From: Desulfotruncus alcoholivorax DSM 16058
GTDB lineage: Bacteria; Bacillota; Desulfotomaculia; Desulfotomaculales; Desulfallaceae
NCBI RefSeq assembly: GCF_000430885.1
Contig: NZ_AUMW01000009.1
Location: 62,001 to 126,000 of the forward strand
Direction: 5' to 3'
Length of the DNA: 64,000 nt
The position numbers and the translations under genes were made by a program. The notes beneath the pieces are model-generated. The model worked only from the letters and a program-made list of their open reading frames with translations, did not search any database and was not told the origin of the DNA. Shown here in pieces: positions 8,177 to 16,585 of the stretch. Position 1 is the first letter of the stretch. Each line of letters opens with the position of its first letter.

Positions 8177-10027
8177 ATGATTACCTTAAATATTAAAAGA
8201 GGTTTCATTAATCAACTACTTGTTTTAATAGCAGTCCTGTTGCTGATCCCAATTATTCTGGCAATATATCTTTTCCACATGGTTCACGCAACCGAGCTGG
8301 GGATGATTAAAAGCCATCGCAAGGTTCTGGAAGAAGCTATGGATTACCTGGACAATTCTCTTGGCAATACGTCCTTTGAAGAAACCCTGGCGGGTCTAAA
8401 CGTAGGGAATTTGCAAAGGCGTGACCAGGAAAAAGCGTTAAACCAGGCTTTAAAACCCATCGTAGATAGGGCGAGGAAGAAATACCCGGATCTGGATATC
8501 GGGTTTTACTCCAGTTCATTTGATGTTATCCTTGACGGTAATAACGATCATCTGCACGAAAACTTTTCCACCCGCCGCAAAAGGAATTTCGACGATACCA
8601 TCGAAAGCAAAAAACCTGTATTTGAGGTTTTGGGACAGTCCGGCAGCGGACAGCTGGAAACCTACCGCCCGCTGGTAAGGAATGGGAAAATCATCGGCGC
8701 AGTTTGGGCCAATGAAAACATCAACCAGATCTACAAGAGAATTGACGCCATTCAGAAAGACGCCTACGGCATTATCTTAGTTGGTATTTTTCTCGGTTTT
8801 GGAGGAGCATTTAGCGTAATCAACAAATTTGCCCGCAGCGTCGACGATATCAAGGACGGCCTGGAAAAACTCGGCAATGACCCCACCTACGTCCTCCCCA
8901 AAGCATCCGGCGAGTTGGGGCAAATAACCGATGCAGTTAATGCCATGTTTAAAAAACTAATCGACGTACAGCAATATAACGATCTGATTCTGACCAATAT
9001 TGACGATGGTACGGTTTCCATCGACACTAATGAAAACATTATTAGTTTTAACCCGGCGGCAGCCAGAATACTGAATCTTGATAATTCCTGTCTGGGAAGT
9101 AAAGTCGACGAGGTTTTTGACAACTCTACTCCATTTGCCGGCCTGTTAAAAAGCACCTTGGACAAGAAGCCGGTAAAGGACCTGGATGTCATTTACGGCA
9201 ACTCGCCGGAAAAATCCCGGCACCTGCTTGTCAGCACCTCTCTGATGATTAACGTCAGACAGGAACTGGTGGGAGCGCTGCTCCACTGCAGAGACATAAC
9301 AGAAATAGTTCGGCTGCAGGAAAGCGTCAGCCGCCAGGAAAGACTCGCCGCACTGGGTAAACTGGTGGCGGGGGTGGCCCACGAAATCAGAAGCCCGCTT
9401 ACTTCCGTAACAGGTTATATGCAGTTTTGGAATAAAGGCCACGCCCCTTCGGCAAAGTCCCTAAACATTGTCAACCAGGAACTGCGCAGGTTGGCTACAA
9501 TGACAGACCAATTACTGGAATTTGCCCGCCCGTCCAAAGCTGTTTTTACAGAATGCGACCTGAACAGGTTAATTAACCGGAGCGTTCAGTTTTTCGCCGA
9601 CGCGCACGGCGGGGATGTTCAAATATACTGTAAAATGCAGGATGACCTGCCCCCGGCGTACGTTGACCCTCGTCAGATTGAGCAAGTGCTCTCCAATATT
9701 ATGTACAACGCTTACCAGGCCATGGAAAGCGGGAAAGGGATCATGGAAATAACAACCTGGCACGAAAAGGAAACAGGCATGATCGGCACAGCCATAAAGG
9801 ATAACGGCTGCGGCATGCCTGAAGAAGTGGTAGCCCAAATATTTGAGCCCTTTTTTACGACAAAATCCAAGGGCACCGGCCTGGGCATGGCCATAGCCCA
9901 TGAAATCATTAAAGCACACAAAGGATCGGTAACGGTCGAAAGCGAGCTCAACCGCGGCACTATCATCAAGTTTTTTTTACCGGAATACAAGAGAGGTGAC
10001 AGCTGTGTGGAAGGTTTTAATTGTTGA
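8177..10027 (+). CDS. Membrane PAS-containing sensor histidine kinase (NtrB/AtoS type)
   Basis: A 616-residue sensor kinase. Membrane segment 1 (about 12-32) and segment 2 (about 194-215) enclose an extracellular Cache-like sensor domain. A HAMP-like linker, a PAS domain (about 265-375), a HisKA domain with the phospho-acceptor in VAHEIRSPLTS, and an HATPase domain with N, G1 (DNGCGMP), F (PFFTTK) and G2 (GTGLGMA) boxes follow. The gene overlaps the start of the NtrC-type regulator by 23 bases, so the two are a cognate pair. The likely target is the sigma-54 promoter at 11517, ahead of a TauE-type exporter, which suggests that the sensed compound is an anion to be exported or imported. Confidence 0.95.
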   Translation: MITLNIKRGFINQLLVLIAVLLLIPIILAIYLFHMVHATELGMIKSHRKVLEEAMDYLDNSLGNTSFEETLAGLNVGNLQRRDQEKALNQALKPIVDRARKKYPDLDIGFYSSSFDVILDGNNDHLHENFSTRRKRNFDDTIESKKPVFEVLGQSGSGQLETYRPLVRNGKIIGAVWANENINQIYKRIDAIQKDAYGIILVGIFLGFGGAFSVINKFARSVDDIKDGLEKLGNDPTYVLPKASGELGQITDAVNAMFKKLIDVQQYNDLILTNIDDGTVSIDTNENIISFNPAAARILNLDNSCLGSKVDEVFDNSTPFAGLLKSTLDKKPVKDLDVIYGNSPEKSRHLLVSTSLMINVRQELVGALLHCRDITEIVRLQESVSRQERLAALGKLVAGVAHEIRSPLTSVTGYMQFWNKGHAPSAKSLNIVNQELRRLATMTDQLLEFARPSKAVFTECDLNRLINRSVQFFADAHGGDVQIYCKMQDDLPPAYVDPRQIEQVLSNIMYNAYQAMESGKGIMEITTWHEKETGMIGTAIKDNGCGMPEEVVAQIFEPFFTTKSKGTGLGMAIAHEIIKAHKGSVTVESELNRGTIIKFFLPEYKRGDSCVEGFNC

Positions 10028-11393
10028 TGATGAAGAAGGAGTTTGCGAACTGCTTCGAGATGTACTGGAGGACGCAGGCTTTGAAACCTGGATTGCTTAC
10101 ACTGCCAGGGAAGCGATCAGCATATTGGAAAGCAAAACCCCGGATACCATCCTGCTGGACATCAGGCTGCCTGATGCAGACGGCATTCAATTAATCAGCG
10201 AATTTAAGGATATGGGTATACAAGTGCCCATTATCCTGATGACGGCTTTCGGTACTACGGAAATTGCCATCCAGGCTATGAAGCAGGGCGCGCATGATTA
10301 TCTCAACAAGCCTTTAAACCTGGATGAATTGCTGCTAACCGTTCAAAAAGCGGTAAAGATGCAGCAGCTGGTATCCGAGGTGGCCACCCTCAGGGAAGAA
10401 CTCGACCAGGAAACTGATGCTGTTGATAACCTGATCGGCCAATCCAGGCATATGCAGGATGTTTTTAAGCTGATAGGCAAAGTCGCGGACAGCGATATTA
10501 CCGTTTTAATCCAGGGCGAAAGCGGCACCGGCAAAGAGGTTGTCGCCAGAGCCATTCACAATAACAGCCGGCGCAGCAACCGCCCTTTTATTAAAATTAA
10601 CTGCGGCAGCATACCCGAGCACTTAATGGAAAGCGAGTTGTTCGGCCACGAAAAAGGCGCTTTCACGGGAGCGATTTACCAAAAGCCGGGTAAATTTGAG
10701 CTGGCCCACAGCGGCACCGTTTTCCTCGATGAAATCGGCGAACTTCCCCTGCATACTCAGGTCAAGCTTTTGCGCGTATTGCAGGAAAAGGAGTTCGAGC
10801 GGGTCGGCGGCACCAAGTGCATTAAAGTGGACGTAAGGATACTGGCCGCCACCAACAGGAATTTAAAAGCAATGGTGGAAGAAGGACATTTTAGGGAGGA
10901 CCTTTACTACCGGATAAACGTTGTAAATATCAAGATCCCCCCGCTGCGGGAACGAAAGGACGATATTTCTCTGCTGGTCAACCACTTTCTAAATAAGTAC
11001 GCCAAAAAATACAACAAAGAAATTTCCGGCATTTATCAAAATGCCATGACTTCTTTGATTAATTATAACTGGCCAGGCAATGTGCGCGAGCTGAAAAACA
11101 TTTGCGAGCAGGCCGTGGTAATGAGCCGGGGTCCAACGATTATGTTTGAAGACCTACCGTTGCCCTTAAACGGTGACTTAATGCTTGGCAATAATAATTC
11201 AGACACCTTGCCGCTGGTTATAAATAAAAACAAAACTCTCAAAGAAGTAGTTGCCGAAGTGGAGAAACAAATGATACTGACAGCTTTAAATGAAAACAAC
11301 TGGAACCGCCAGGAGACAGCCAAAGCCCTTGGTTTAAACCGCAGATCGTTATATGCTAAAATGAAAGAGTTTGATCTCCTTGATGGGCAATAA
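10005..11393 (+). CDS. NtrC/AtoC-family sigma-54-dependent response regulator
   Basis: About 462 residues: receiver domain with the phospho-acceptor Asp in TILLDIRLPD (near residue 51), AAA+ domain with Walker A GESGTGKE, the sigma-54 contact loop GAFTGA and Walker B VFLDEIGE, and a C-terminal Fis-type helix-turn-helix ending near the stop. I prefer the GTG at 10005, which has AGAGGTG at the right spacing; the open frame goes back to 9996. It is translationally coupled to the upstream kinase. It is the obvious activator for the sigma-54 promoter 124 bases after its stop codon. Confidence 0.95.
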   Translation: MWKVLIVDDEEGVCELLRDVLEDAGFETWIAYTAREAISILESKTPDTILLDIRLPDADGIQLISEFKDMGIQVPIILMTAFGTTEIAIQAMKQGAHDYLNKPLNLDELLLTVQKAVKMQQLVSEVATLREELDQETDAVDNLIGQSRHMQDVFKLIGKVADSDITVLIQGESGTGKEVVARAIHNNSRRSNRPFIKINCGSIPEHLMESELFGHEKGAFTGAIYQKPGKFELAHSGTVFLDEIGELPLHTQVKLLRVLQEKEFERVGGTKCIKVDVRILAATNRNLKAMVEEGHFREDLYYRINVVNIKIPPLRERKDDISLLVNHFLNKYAKKYNKEISGIYQNAMTSLINYNWPGNVRELKNICEQAVVMSRGPTIMFEDLPLPLNGDLMLGNNNSDTLPLVINKNKTLKEVVAEVEKQMILTALNENNWNRQETAKALGLNRRSLYAKMKEFDLLDGQ

Positions 11394-11425
11394 TTGCCCA
11401 AAAAATGTGCATATTTTACTCATTT

Positions 11426-11468
11426 AAAAAGTAATCAGGATGTTTGATTAACCCTGATTACTTTTTTA
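11426..11468 (+). terminator. Intrinsic terminator after the response regulator
   Basis: AAAAAGTAATCAGG and CCTGATTACTTTTTT form a long stem around a 13-base loop with a T run. It separates the two-component genes from the downstream exporter operon, which therefore needs its own promoter. Confidence 0.88.
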
Positions 11469-11481
11469 TTTTTGAAAACGC

Positions 11482-11499
11482 TTGCAGATTGTGGTGCAA
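11482..11499 (+). promoter_or_regulatory. Candidate upstream activating sequence (TTGCA-N8-TGCAA)
   Basis: A perfect TTGCA/TGCAA dyad with 8-base spacing lies 18 bases upstream of the sigma-54 -24 element and just after the regulator's terminator. Dyads of this spacing are typical binding sites for Fis-type activator dimers, though they usually lie further upstream, so the assignment is inference. Confidence 0.45.
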
Positions 11500-11516
11500 A
11501 TCCGCCAACCTGCCTC

Positions 11517-11532
11517 TGGCATACCCTTTGCT
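11517..11532 (+). promoter_or_regulatory. Sigma-54 promoter of the TauE operon
   Basis: TGGCAT-ACCCT-TTGC matches the TGGCAC-N5-TTGC consensus with exactly ten bases between the -24 GG and -12 GC. It lies 113 bases upstream of the first gene of the exporter operon and directly behind an NtrC-type regulator gene. Confidence 0.85.
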
Positions 11533-11644
11533 TAAATTAATGACAAAGATAATTCTAAAATTCACTTTCACAAATGGGGGTGGTGCTGCAGCAAACAAAG
11601 CTTTTGATTAATACGTACCGGAAATGATTAAGGAGGGTTTAACA

Positions 11645-12034
11645 ATGACCGAAAAATCCAGGGAAAAATTAAATAAATTCAGTACATGGTTTAGTGTGGC
11701 CACGCTGATCTTTTCTATCATTTTATTCTGGGCGGGCATGGATTTTCTAAAAGCCGAGGTTTTTCCCCATTACTATAATCCACAAAAGCACCAGATTGTT
11801 AAACAGAATCCGGACACCAAAGAAATATATGCTTGGAAGGACGCCGGCGGCAACGTTTACACTCCTGAAGACGCACAGGTCAAAAACTTTACCTGGGGTA
11901 TTACAGCGCTATTACTGTTTGTTATGCTGACCTGTACAGCTATTTATAACAAAGCTACCAAATACTACACCGGTGTTTTACTGGCCAGAGAACCTGCGAG
12001 GTCTAATCAAAACTATGTACCACGGCTGCAATAA
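11645..12034 (+). CDS. Small two-helix membrane protein in the TauE operon
   Basis: I do not recognise a named family. The protein is about 129 residues with one membrane helix near residues 16-32, a loop of about 50 residues (with YYNPQKHQIV and AGGNVYTPEDA), a second helix near 84-102, and a basic tail. The ATG at 11645 is preceded by AAGGAGGG; an upstream in-frame ATG at 11624 has no such site. It is the first gene after the sigma-54 promoter and is followed 15 bases later by the TauE-family gene, so it may be an accessory subunit of that transporter. That role is inferred from context only. Confidence 0.75.
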   Translation: MTEKSREKLNKFSTWFSVATLIFSIILFWAGMDFLKAEVFPHYYNPQKHQIVKQNPDTKEIYAWKDAGGNVYTPEDAQVKNFTWGITALLLFVMLTCTAIYNKATKYYTGVLLAREPARSNQNYVPRLQ

Positions 12035-12049
12035 GAAAGGGGGATTTTA

Positions 12050-12979
12050 GTGGAAATATTCTTCCCCATAGCCAGAATGCCGATATCGATTTTTGCAATC
12101 CTTGGGCTTGGTGGAACAGTTGGGTTACTTTCAGGACTATTTGGAGTGGGCGGCGGCTTCCTGATGACCCCCTTGTTAATGATGATGGGAGTTCCACCGG
12201 CTGTGGCGGTAGCCAGCGATACCAATCAAATTGTGGCCGCTTCTGCGTCGGGCACCCTGGCCCACAGCAAACAAAAGAACGTTGACTTTAAACTTGGGTT
12301 TATCATCCTGGTGGGCGGCTTAATCGGAGGAAGTCTGGGCACCGTTCTGGTCAAAATATTAAGATCTCTGGGTAATTTTGATTTCGTTCTAAAAATCTCG
12401 TATGTGGTAATGCTGCTTTTAGTCGGCTCGTTTATGCTGGTTGAAAGCATCAACTCATTAAAGAAGCTGCGCAAAAAAGACACCAATGCTGAGCTAACGA
12501 TCAAAAAGACTTCAGCGGCAACCAGATTTATGCAAAGTTTGCCCATGAAAATGTATTTTGAGGTTTCCGGAATTGAAAGTTCGGTGCCGGCACTGCTGGC
12601 GCTGGGTCTGCTGATAGGTATACTATCGGCTCTAATGGGGGTAGGCGGCGGGTTTATCATGCTACCTGTTATGATTTACCTCATCGGCATGCCCACCCAC
12701 AACGCAGTCGGCACCAGCATATTTGTAATTATTTTCACTGCAATCAATGTCACCCTGGCTCAAAGCACCTTAAATCACACTGTAGACCTTATGCTTGCCA
12801 TGGTGCTGCTGATTGGTTCATCGATCGGCGCCCAGTTCGGCGCCAAGCTGGGCAAAAAACTTAAAGGTGAGCAGTTAAGGGTCGTATTCAGCTTGATCGT
12901 ACTATTGGTTATGGTAAAGATGCTGGTCGATTTACTCGTTACTCCTGCCAGTTTAATCGGACTGGGAGGCGGTCATTAA
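12050..12979 (+). CDS. TauE/SafE-family anion permease
   Basis: A 309-residue polytopic membrane protein with the internal duplication typical of TauE/SafE: GLFGVGGGFLMTP near residue 27 and ALMGVGGGFIMLP near residue 195, each followed by a hydrophobic block. Members export or import sulfite, sulfonates, sulfoacetate or other organic anions. The GTG start has an AAGAAAGGGGG site. Its stop overlaps the ATG of the following gene. Placement behind a sigma-54 promoter and next to a sensor-kinase/NtrC pair suggests substrate-induced expression. The true substrate cannot be told from the sequence. Confidence 0.9.
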   Translation: MEIFFPIARMPISIFAILGLGGTVGLLSGLFGVGGGFLMTPLLMMMGVPPAVAVASDTNQIVAASASGTLAHSKQKNVDFKLGFIILVGGLIGGSLGTVLVKILRSLGNFDFVLKISYVVMLLLVGSFMLVESINSLKKLRKKDTNAELTIKKTSAATRFMQSLPMKMYFEVSGIESSVPALLALGLLIGILSALMGVGGGFIMLPVMIYLIGMPTHNAVGTSIFVIIFTAINVTLAQSTLNHTVDLMLAMVLLIGSSIGAQFGAKLGKKLKGEQLRVVFSLIVLLVMVKMLVDLLVTPASLIGLGGGH

Positions 12980-13821
12980 TGAGATTAAAAAGGTTTACAA
13001 AAACGGTTCGTTTGGCGGCTACTGCGCTGATGATTGTGCTTGTGTGCGCAATTCCCGCCCTGGCGGAAACAGCACCGGTTGTATCGCCACAGCAAGTGAA
13101 TATTGGGTTGAATTTCAAGGGTGCTGATTTAACAGTTTCGGGTGCTGTCCCGGAAGGAGCAGATGTTTACATCAAAGTTACCTCGCCAAACGACTCGGTG
13201 CTGGAGCTCAATAAGAAGGGCCGGGTCGGGGGTATGTGGATGAACGTCGAGAACACTGAAGTCAGCAATGTTCCAAAACTATATCAAATCATCTCTTCAC
13301 AAAAAATAACGGTTTTACCGCAAGAACTCCGGGAGGAACTGGGACTTACCCAGGATTTTGAGCCAATTTATCAAAACGCCATTGTGGAGAAAAAAACCGA
13401 TAGCGGAAGTGTGCCGCTTTCCGGTTCGGAAGCAAGAAGTTTCGTCAGCTCTTTAATCAAGATTTATCAAAAAAGCGGTTTGTATGCCGTCAATGAAAAC
13501 GCGGTAAAAATTGAACATGGCCAATACCGGGCAACAATTCAATTACCTCCCAATATACCCCAGGAAACTTGCCAAGTAACTGTTTACACCGTCAAAGGAG
13601 GCAGCTTGCTGGGGTCGGCCGTTAAGACCTTTAACGTTAACACCGTGGGCATAACCAGCTGGTTAAACCACGAAGCCATAGTCGACGGGCCTACCTACGG
13701 GTTGATAGCAGTTTTGATCGCTCTGTTTTTCGGCACTGGAATTGCATTTTTATTCGGTTATATTGAAAAAATCGTCAGCGGAGGCAAAAGCAGTGGTTTT
13801 AATGCCGGTGCCAGTCACTAG
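12979..13821 (+). CDS. TIGR02186-type membrane-anchored protein
   Basis: A 280-residue protein with an N-terminal signal peptide (hydrophobic to about residue 29, ending ALAE), a large extracytoplasmic region, and one C-terminal membrane helix (about 237-260). The beta-rich region has the pattern NIGLNFKGADLTVSGAVPEG, then VTSPNDSV and a GRVGGMWMNVE block. This matches what I know of the TIGR02186/Alph_Pro_TM family, whose genes often sit next to TauE/SafE permeases. It overlaps the permease gene by one base, so coupled translation and a joint role are likely. The biochemical function of the family is not established. Confidence 0.8.
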   Translation: MRLKRFTKTVRLAATALMIVLVCAIPALAETAPVVSPQQVNIGLNFKGADLTVSGAVPEGADVYIKVTSPNDSVLELNKKGRVGGMWMNVENTEVSNVPKLYQIISSQKITVLPQELREELGLTQDFEPIYQNAIVEKKTDSGSVPLSGSEARSFVSSLIKIYQKSGLYAVNENAVKIEHGQYRATIQLPPNIPQETCQVTVYTVKGGSLLGSAVKTFNVNTVGITSWLNHEAIVDGPTYGLIAVLIALFFGTGIAFLFGYIEKIVSGGKSSGFNAGASH

Positions 13822-13846
13822 TCCCCCATCCATTATTTATATAGCA

Positions 13847-13877
13847 AGCCCACCCTTGTTCCGGGTGGGCTTTTTTT
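13847..13877 (+). terminator. Intrinsic terminator of the TauE operon
   Basis: AGCCCACCC / GGGTGGGCT stem (9 bp) with a 7-base loop, followed by seven T. Confidence 0.92.
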
Positions 13878-13955
13878 AGCAATATCCCTGAACGGTGCAA
13901 AAGGCAGCCCCAAAATCGTCACGCCCAGCGGCATGGAAGACGGACCGCAAGAGAA

Positions 13956-13983
13956 GTCCCGGCACTGTTTACAGTGCCGGGAC
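13956..13983 (-). terminator. Hairpin after glnA, probable terminator
   Basis: A perfect 12-bp stem (GTCCCGGCACTG and its complement) with a 4-base loop lies 36 bases beyond the glnA stop. The U-tract on the glnA side is weak (TTCTCTT), so termination efficiency is uncertain. Confidence 0.65.
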
Positions 13984-14019
13984 TATGACGTCAACTTAAG
14001 CATGTTGATTTACCGCGAA

Positions 14020-15342
14020 TTAGAACATAGTCAGGTATTGGTCAATCTCCCACTGGTGTACTCTTACGCGATAACTGTCATACTCCTTGGCTTTGGCTTC
14101 GGCCAATTTTTCATAAATATGTGGCCCAAGCGCACCTTTGATGACTTCATTTTGGGCAAGTTCGGCATAAGCCTCCTCCAGACTGCCGGGCAGTGATCCT
14201 ATACCCAGTTCGTTGAGTTCAGTGCCGGTCATATGGTAAATGTTTCTGTCGCAAGCCGGCGGCGGATCAATCTTATTGACAATACCGTCCAGGCCGGCCG
14301 CCAGGCAAGCTGCCAACGCCAGGTACGGATTGCAGGAGGGGTCGGGATTCCTTAATTCAACCCTGGTGCTGGAACCGCGCTTGGCCGGTATTCTAATCAG
14401 CGGGCTGCGGTTCCGGCCGCTCCAGGCCAAGTAAACCGGCGCCTCGTAACCGGGCACAAGCCTTTTGTAAGAGTTTACGGTGGGGTTGGTTACAGCCGCT
14501 AAAGCTCTGGCGTGCTTTAACAGTCCCCCGATATAGTAATACGCTTCCTTGCTGAGCTGCATAGGGCCGTCCGGGTCAAAGAAAGCATTAGTGTCACCCT
14601 TGAACAGTGATTGGTTGGTATGCATGCCGCTGCCGTTGATGCCGAAAACCGGCTTGGGCATGAATGTGGCGTGCAGGCCGTGCCGCTGGGCGATGGTTCT
14701 GACAACAAATTTAAAAGTAACGATCTTGTCGGCGGTATCAAGCGCATCAGAATATTTAAAATCAATCTCATGCTGGCCGGGCGCAACCTCGTGGTGCGAC
14801 GCCTCAATTTCAAACCCCATCTGTTCCAAAGTTAAAACGATTTCCCTGCGGGCCTGTTCCCCCAAATCAACCGGTGAAAGATCAAAATAACCGGCATTGT
14901 CGTGGGTGGTCAGGGTGGGAACCCCTTCCTCATCAAGACGGAACAGGAAGAATTCCAATTCCGGCCCCACCTGCATGGTGTAACCCAACTCAGCGGCCTT
15001 GGCCAAAGTACGTTTCAAGGTCACCCTGGGGCAACCGTCAAAAGGAGTGCCGTCGGGATTATAAATATCGCACATTAACCTGGCCACCCCGCCATCCCTT
15101 GGCCGCCAGGGGAAAACAACAAAAGTATTGGGGTCGGGACGCAGGTACATGTCCGATTCCTCAATCCGGGTAAACCCGTAAATGGAGGAACCGTCAAACA
15201 TCAGTTCATTGTCCAGGGCTTTTTCCAGTTGGTCGATGGTAATGGCGACGTTCTTCATCACCCCAAGCAGGTCGGTAAACTGCAATCTGATAAACTTGAC
15301 TCCCTTCTCCCTTGCTTCTGCAATCACATCGTTTTTGTTCAT
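14020..15342 (-). CDS. glnA: Glutamine synthetase, type I-alpha
   Basis: Makes glutamine from glutamate, ammonia and ATP. At 440 residues it has the short GSI-alpha length of Firmicutes and lacks the insertion and adenylylation-site region of the beta subtype. Visible signatures include FDGSSIYGF, the metal site GPELEFFLF, the ATP/glutamate region [10 protein letters not shown], and the [18 protein letters not shown] block. The start has an AAAGGTGG site. A leader of about 120 bases contains a hexaloop hairpin and a terminator-like hairpin, suggesting attenuation control. Elsewhere in the window lie amt-glnB, so nitrogen assimilation genes are split between two loci. Confidence 0.97.
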   Translation of the reverse strand: MNKNDVIAEAREKGVKFIRLQFTDLLGVMKNVAITIDQLEKALDNELMFDGSSIYGFTRIEESDMYLRPDPNTFVVFPWRPRDGGVARLMCDIYNPDGTPFDGCPRVTLKRTLAKAAELGYTMQVGPELEFFLFRLDEEGVPTLTTHDNAGYFDLSPVDLGEQARREIVLTLEQMGFEIEASHHEVAPGQHEIDFKYSDALDTADKIVTFKFVVRTIAQRHGLHATFMPKPVFGINGSGMHTNQSLFKGDTNAFFDPDGPMQLSKEAYYYIGGLLKHARALAAVTNPTVNSYKRLVPGYEAPVYLAWSGRNRSPLIRIPAKRGSSTRVELRNPDPSCNPYLALAACLAAGLDGIVNKIDPPPACDRNIYHMTGTELNELGIGSLPGSLEEAYAELAQNEVIKGALGPHIYEKLAEAKAKEYDSYRVRVHQWEIDQYLTMF

Positions 15343-15393
15343 GTTAAACCACCTTTCAATTAATCAAGATAATAAAAAGCATATACCATAAAA

Positions 15394-15461
15394 GCCGGCA
15401 AAAAGGTTGTTAAAACCCTTCCGCCGGCCCCTTCGCCGTAATGTACCGACATCTTCGTCGG
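15394..15461 (-). promoter_or_regulatory. Structured glnA leader: hexaloop hairpin plus terminator-like hairpin
   Basis: On the transcript strand a CCGAC-GAAGAT-GTCGG hairpin with a six-base loop (15446-15461) is followed by GCCGGC...GCCGGC with an inner AAGG/CCTT-type pairing (15394-15428) and a T-rich run, about 50 bases before the glnA start. This layout is that of an antitermination/attenuation leader. Hexaloop hairpins preceding terminators upstream of nitrogen genes are targets of ANTAR proteins in Clostridia, but only one clear hexaloop is seen here, so ANTAR control is a hypothesis. Confidence 0.5.
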
Positions 15462-15486
15462 CGTATTAGTCTGTAAAAATACCAAA

Positions 15487-15528
15487 GCCCACAAACAAAT
15501 TATATACAACTATAATTTGTTTGTGGGC
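15487..15528. repeat. Perfect 18-bp inverted repeat
   Basis: GCCCACAAACAAATTATA and its exact reverse complement flank a 6-base spacer (TACAAC). It lies in the gene-free stretch between glnA and the DUF488 gene. It could be a large operator or the remnant of an insertion; there is no T-run to make it a standard terminator. Confidence 0.8.
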
Positions 15529-15654
15529 ATCATTGCCGTTAATTTAATACAACACTGTATTAAGGTTATTTAATTTTTAATGTGTAAATTATAAATCATT
15601 AATTACATTAAAGCAATAGTTTTTTCGTGAACGGATTTTCTAATACCTTATTCC

Positions 15655-15895
15655 CGGGTCATCTGCCATCAGGTTGGCAGACCCACTTGGATAAAAAACA
15701 TTATAATGATCCAGTTGAGGGTCGGAATTTTGCTGAGTGGCTTTGGGGAAGATGAATAACAGCTGATATTTTTCTCCAGCCTGATAAACCAGCATATCTT
15801 CGGTATTACAATGATGAATGAGCCCGGTGTATGTTCACTCTGTGATAATGTCACCTTAAAGTCTTTCTGAGAAAATGCCACCTCAGTAAGTTAAA
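15655..15895. mobile_element. Possible insertion-sequence end relic
   Basis: This part of the 660-base gap has no convincing gene. On the minus strand it begins with a phrase, CATTTTCTCAGAAAGACTTT followed by AAGGTGACATTATCAC, that resembles the terminal repeats of IS21-like elements as I remember them. A 70-codon open frame (15669-15881, minus) runs through it without a ribosome-binding site. Treat it as a decayed mobile-element fragment at best. Confidence 0.28.
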
Positions 15896-16006
15896 AAAAA
15901 TGGAAAGCTGCAACATTAGCCTGTTTGCAATTTATTGCCAACAATTAAAGTATGCGATAAAATACTAGCAATTAACTTTATTTATAAAATACCGGAGGAC
16001 AATAAA

Positions 16007-16444
16007 TTGATTATAATTTATACTATTGGTTTCTCGAAGAAGAATTTAAGACAGTTCATTACTAGATTAAAAGACGCTGGTGTAAATAAGTTAATAGATG
16101 TGCGACTTAATAATACGTCACAATTGGCAGGTTATGCCAAAAAAGATGACCTGGAATATATCCTCAGCCTTGTCGGTATTGATTATGAACATCACCCGGA
16201 ATTAGCACCGACCGAAGAATTAATGAAAAAATTTAAGAAGAAACAAATAACCTGGCAAGATTACGAAGAAGAGTATAATAACATACTACTGCAAAGAGAT
16301 CCGTTGAAAAGTATAGATTTCGAAAAGCAAGATAGTCCTGTTTGCTTGCTATGCTCTGAGGACAAACCGGAGGAGTGCCATAGAAGACTATTGGCTGAAT
16401 ATTATTCGAATTTATTGCCGAATGTAAAAATAGGACATTTGTAA
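16007..16444 (+). CDS. DUF488-family protein
   Basis: About 145 residues, matching the small DUF488 family: IYTIGFSKKNLRQF at the N-terminus, LIDVRLNNTSQLAGYAKKDDL after it, and VCLLCSEDKPEECHRRLLAE near the C-terminus, where the Cys/His positions are conserved in the family. I start at the TTG at 16007, which has GGAGGAC six bases upstream; the longer open frame from 15935 has no site and would add unrelated sequence. The function of DUF488 is not established. It is transcribed alone and followed by a hairpin at 16527. Confidence 0.85.
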   Translation: MIIIYTIGFSKKNLRQFITRLKDAGVNKLIDVRLNNTSQLAGYAKKDDLEYILSLVGIDYEHHPELAPTEELMKKFKKKQITWQDYEEEYNNILLQRDPLKSIDFEKQDSPVCLLCSEDKPEECHRRLLAEYYSNLLPNVKIGHL

Positions 16445-16526
16445 AAAGACTCATAAAGTTTTGGGGACCTTTTAATGAATTGCATATAAAACTTGTGATT
16501 TCGGTTATTAGTCTTGGGGCAAAGAC

Positions 16527-16562
16527 GCCCGGTATGTTCTAAAAAAATACCGGGCATTATTT
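16527..16562 (+). terminator. Hairpin after the DUF488 gene, terminator or nadE leader
   Basis: GCCCGGTAT / ATACCGGGC 9-bp stem with an 11-base loop followed by ATTATTTATT. It lies 83 bases after the DUF488 stop and 24 bases before the nadE start codon. Confidence 0.6.
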
Positions 16563-16585
16563 ATTACGAACGGAGTGATTACAAG

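Noticed and set aside
15669-15881. 70-codon open frame on the minus strand
   Set aside because: No start signal or recognisable domain; the region looks like a mobile-element relic.
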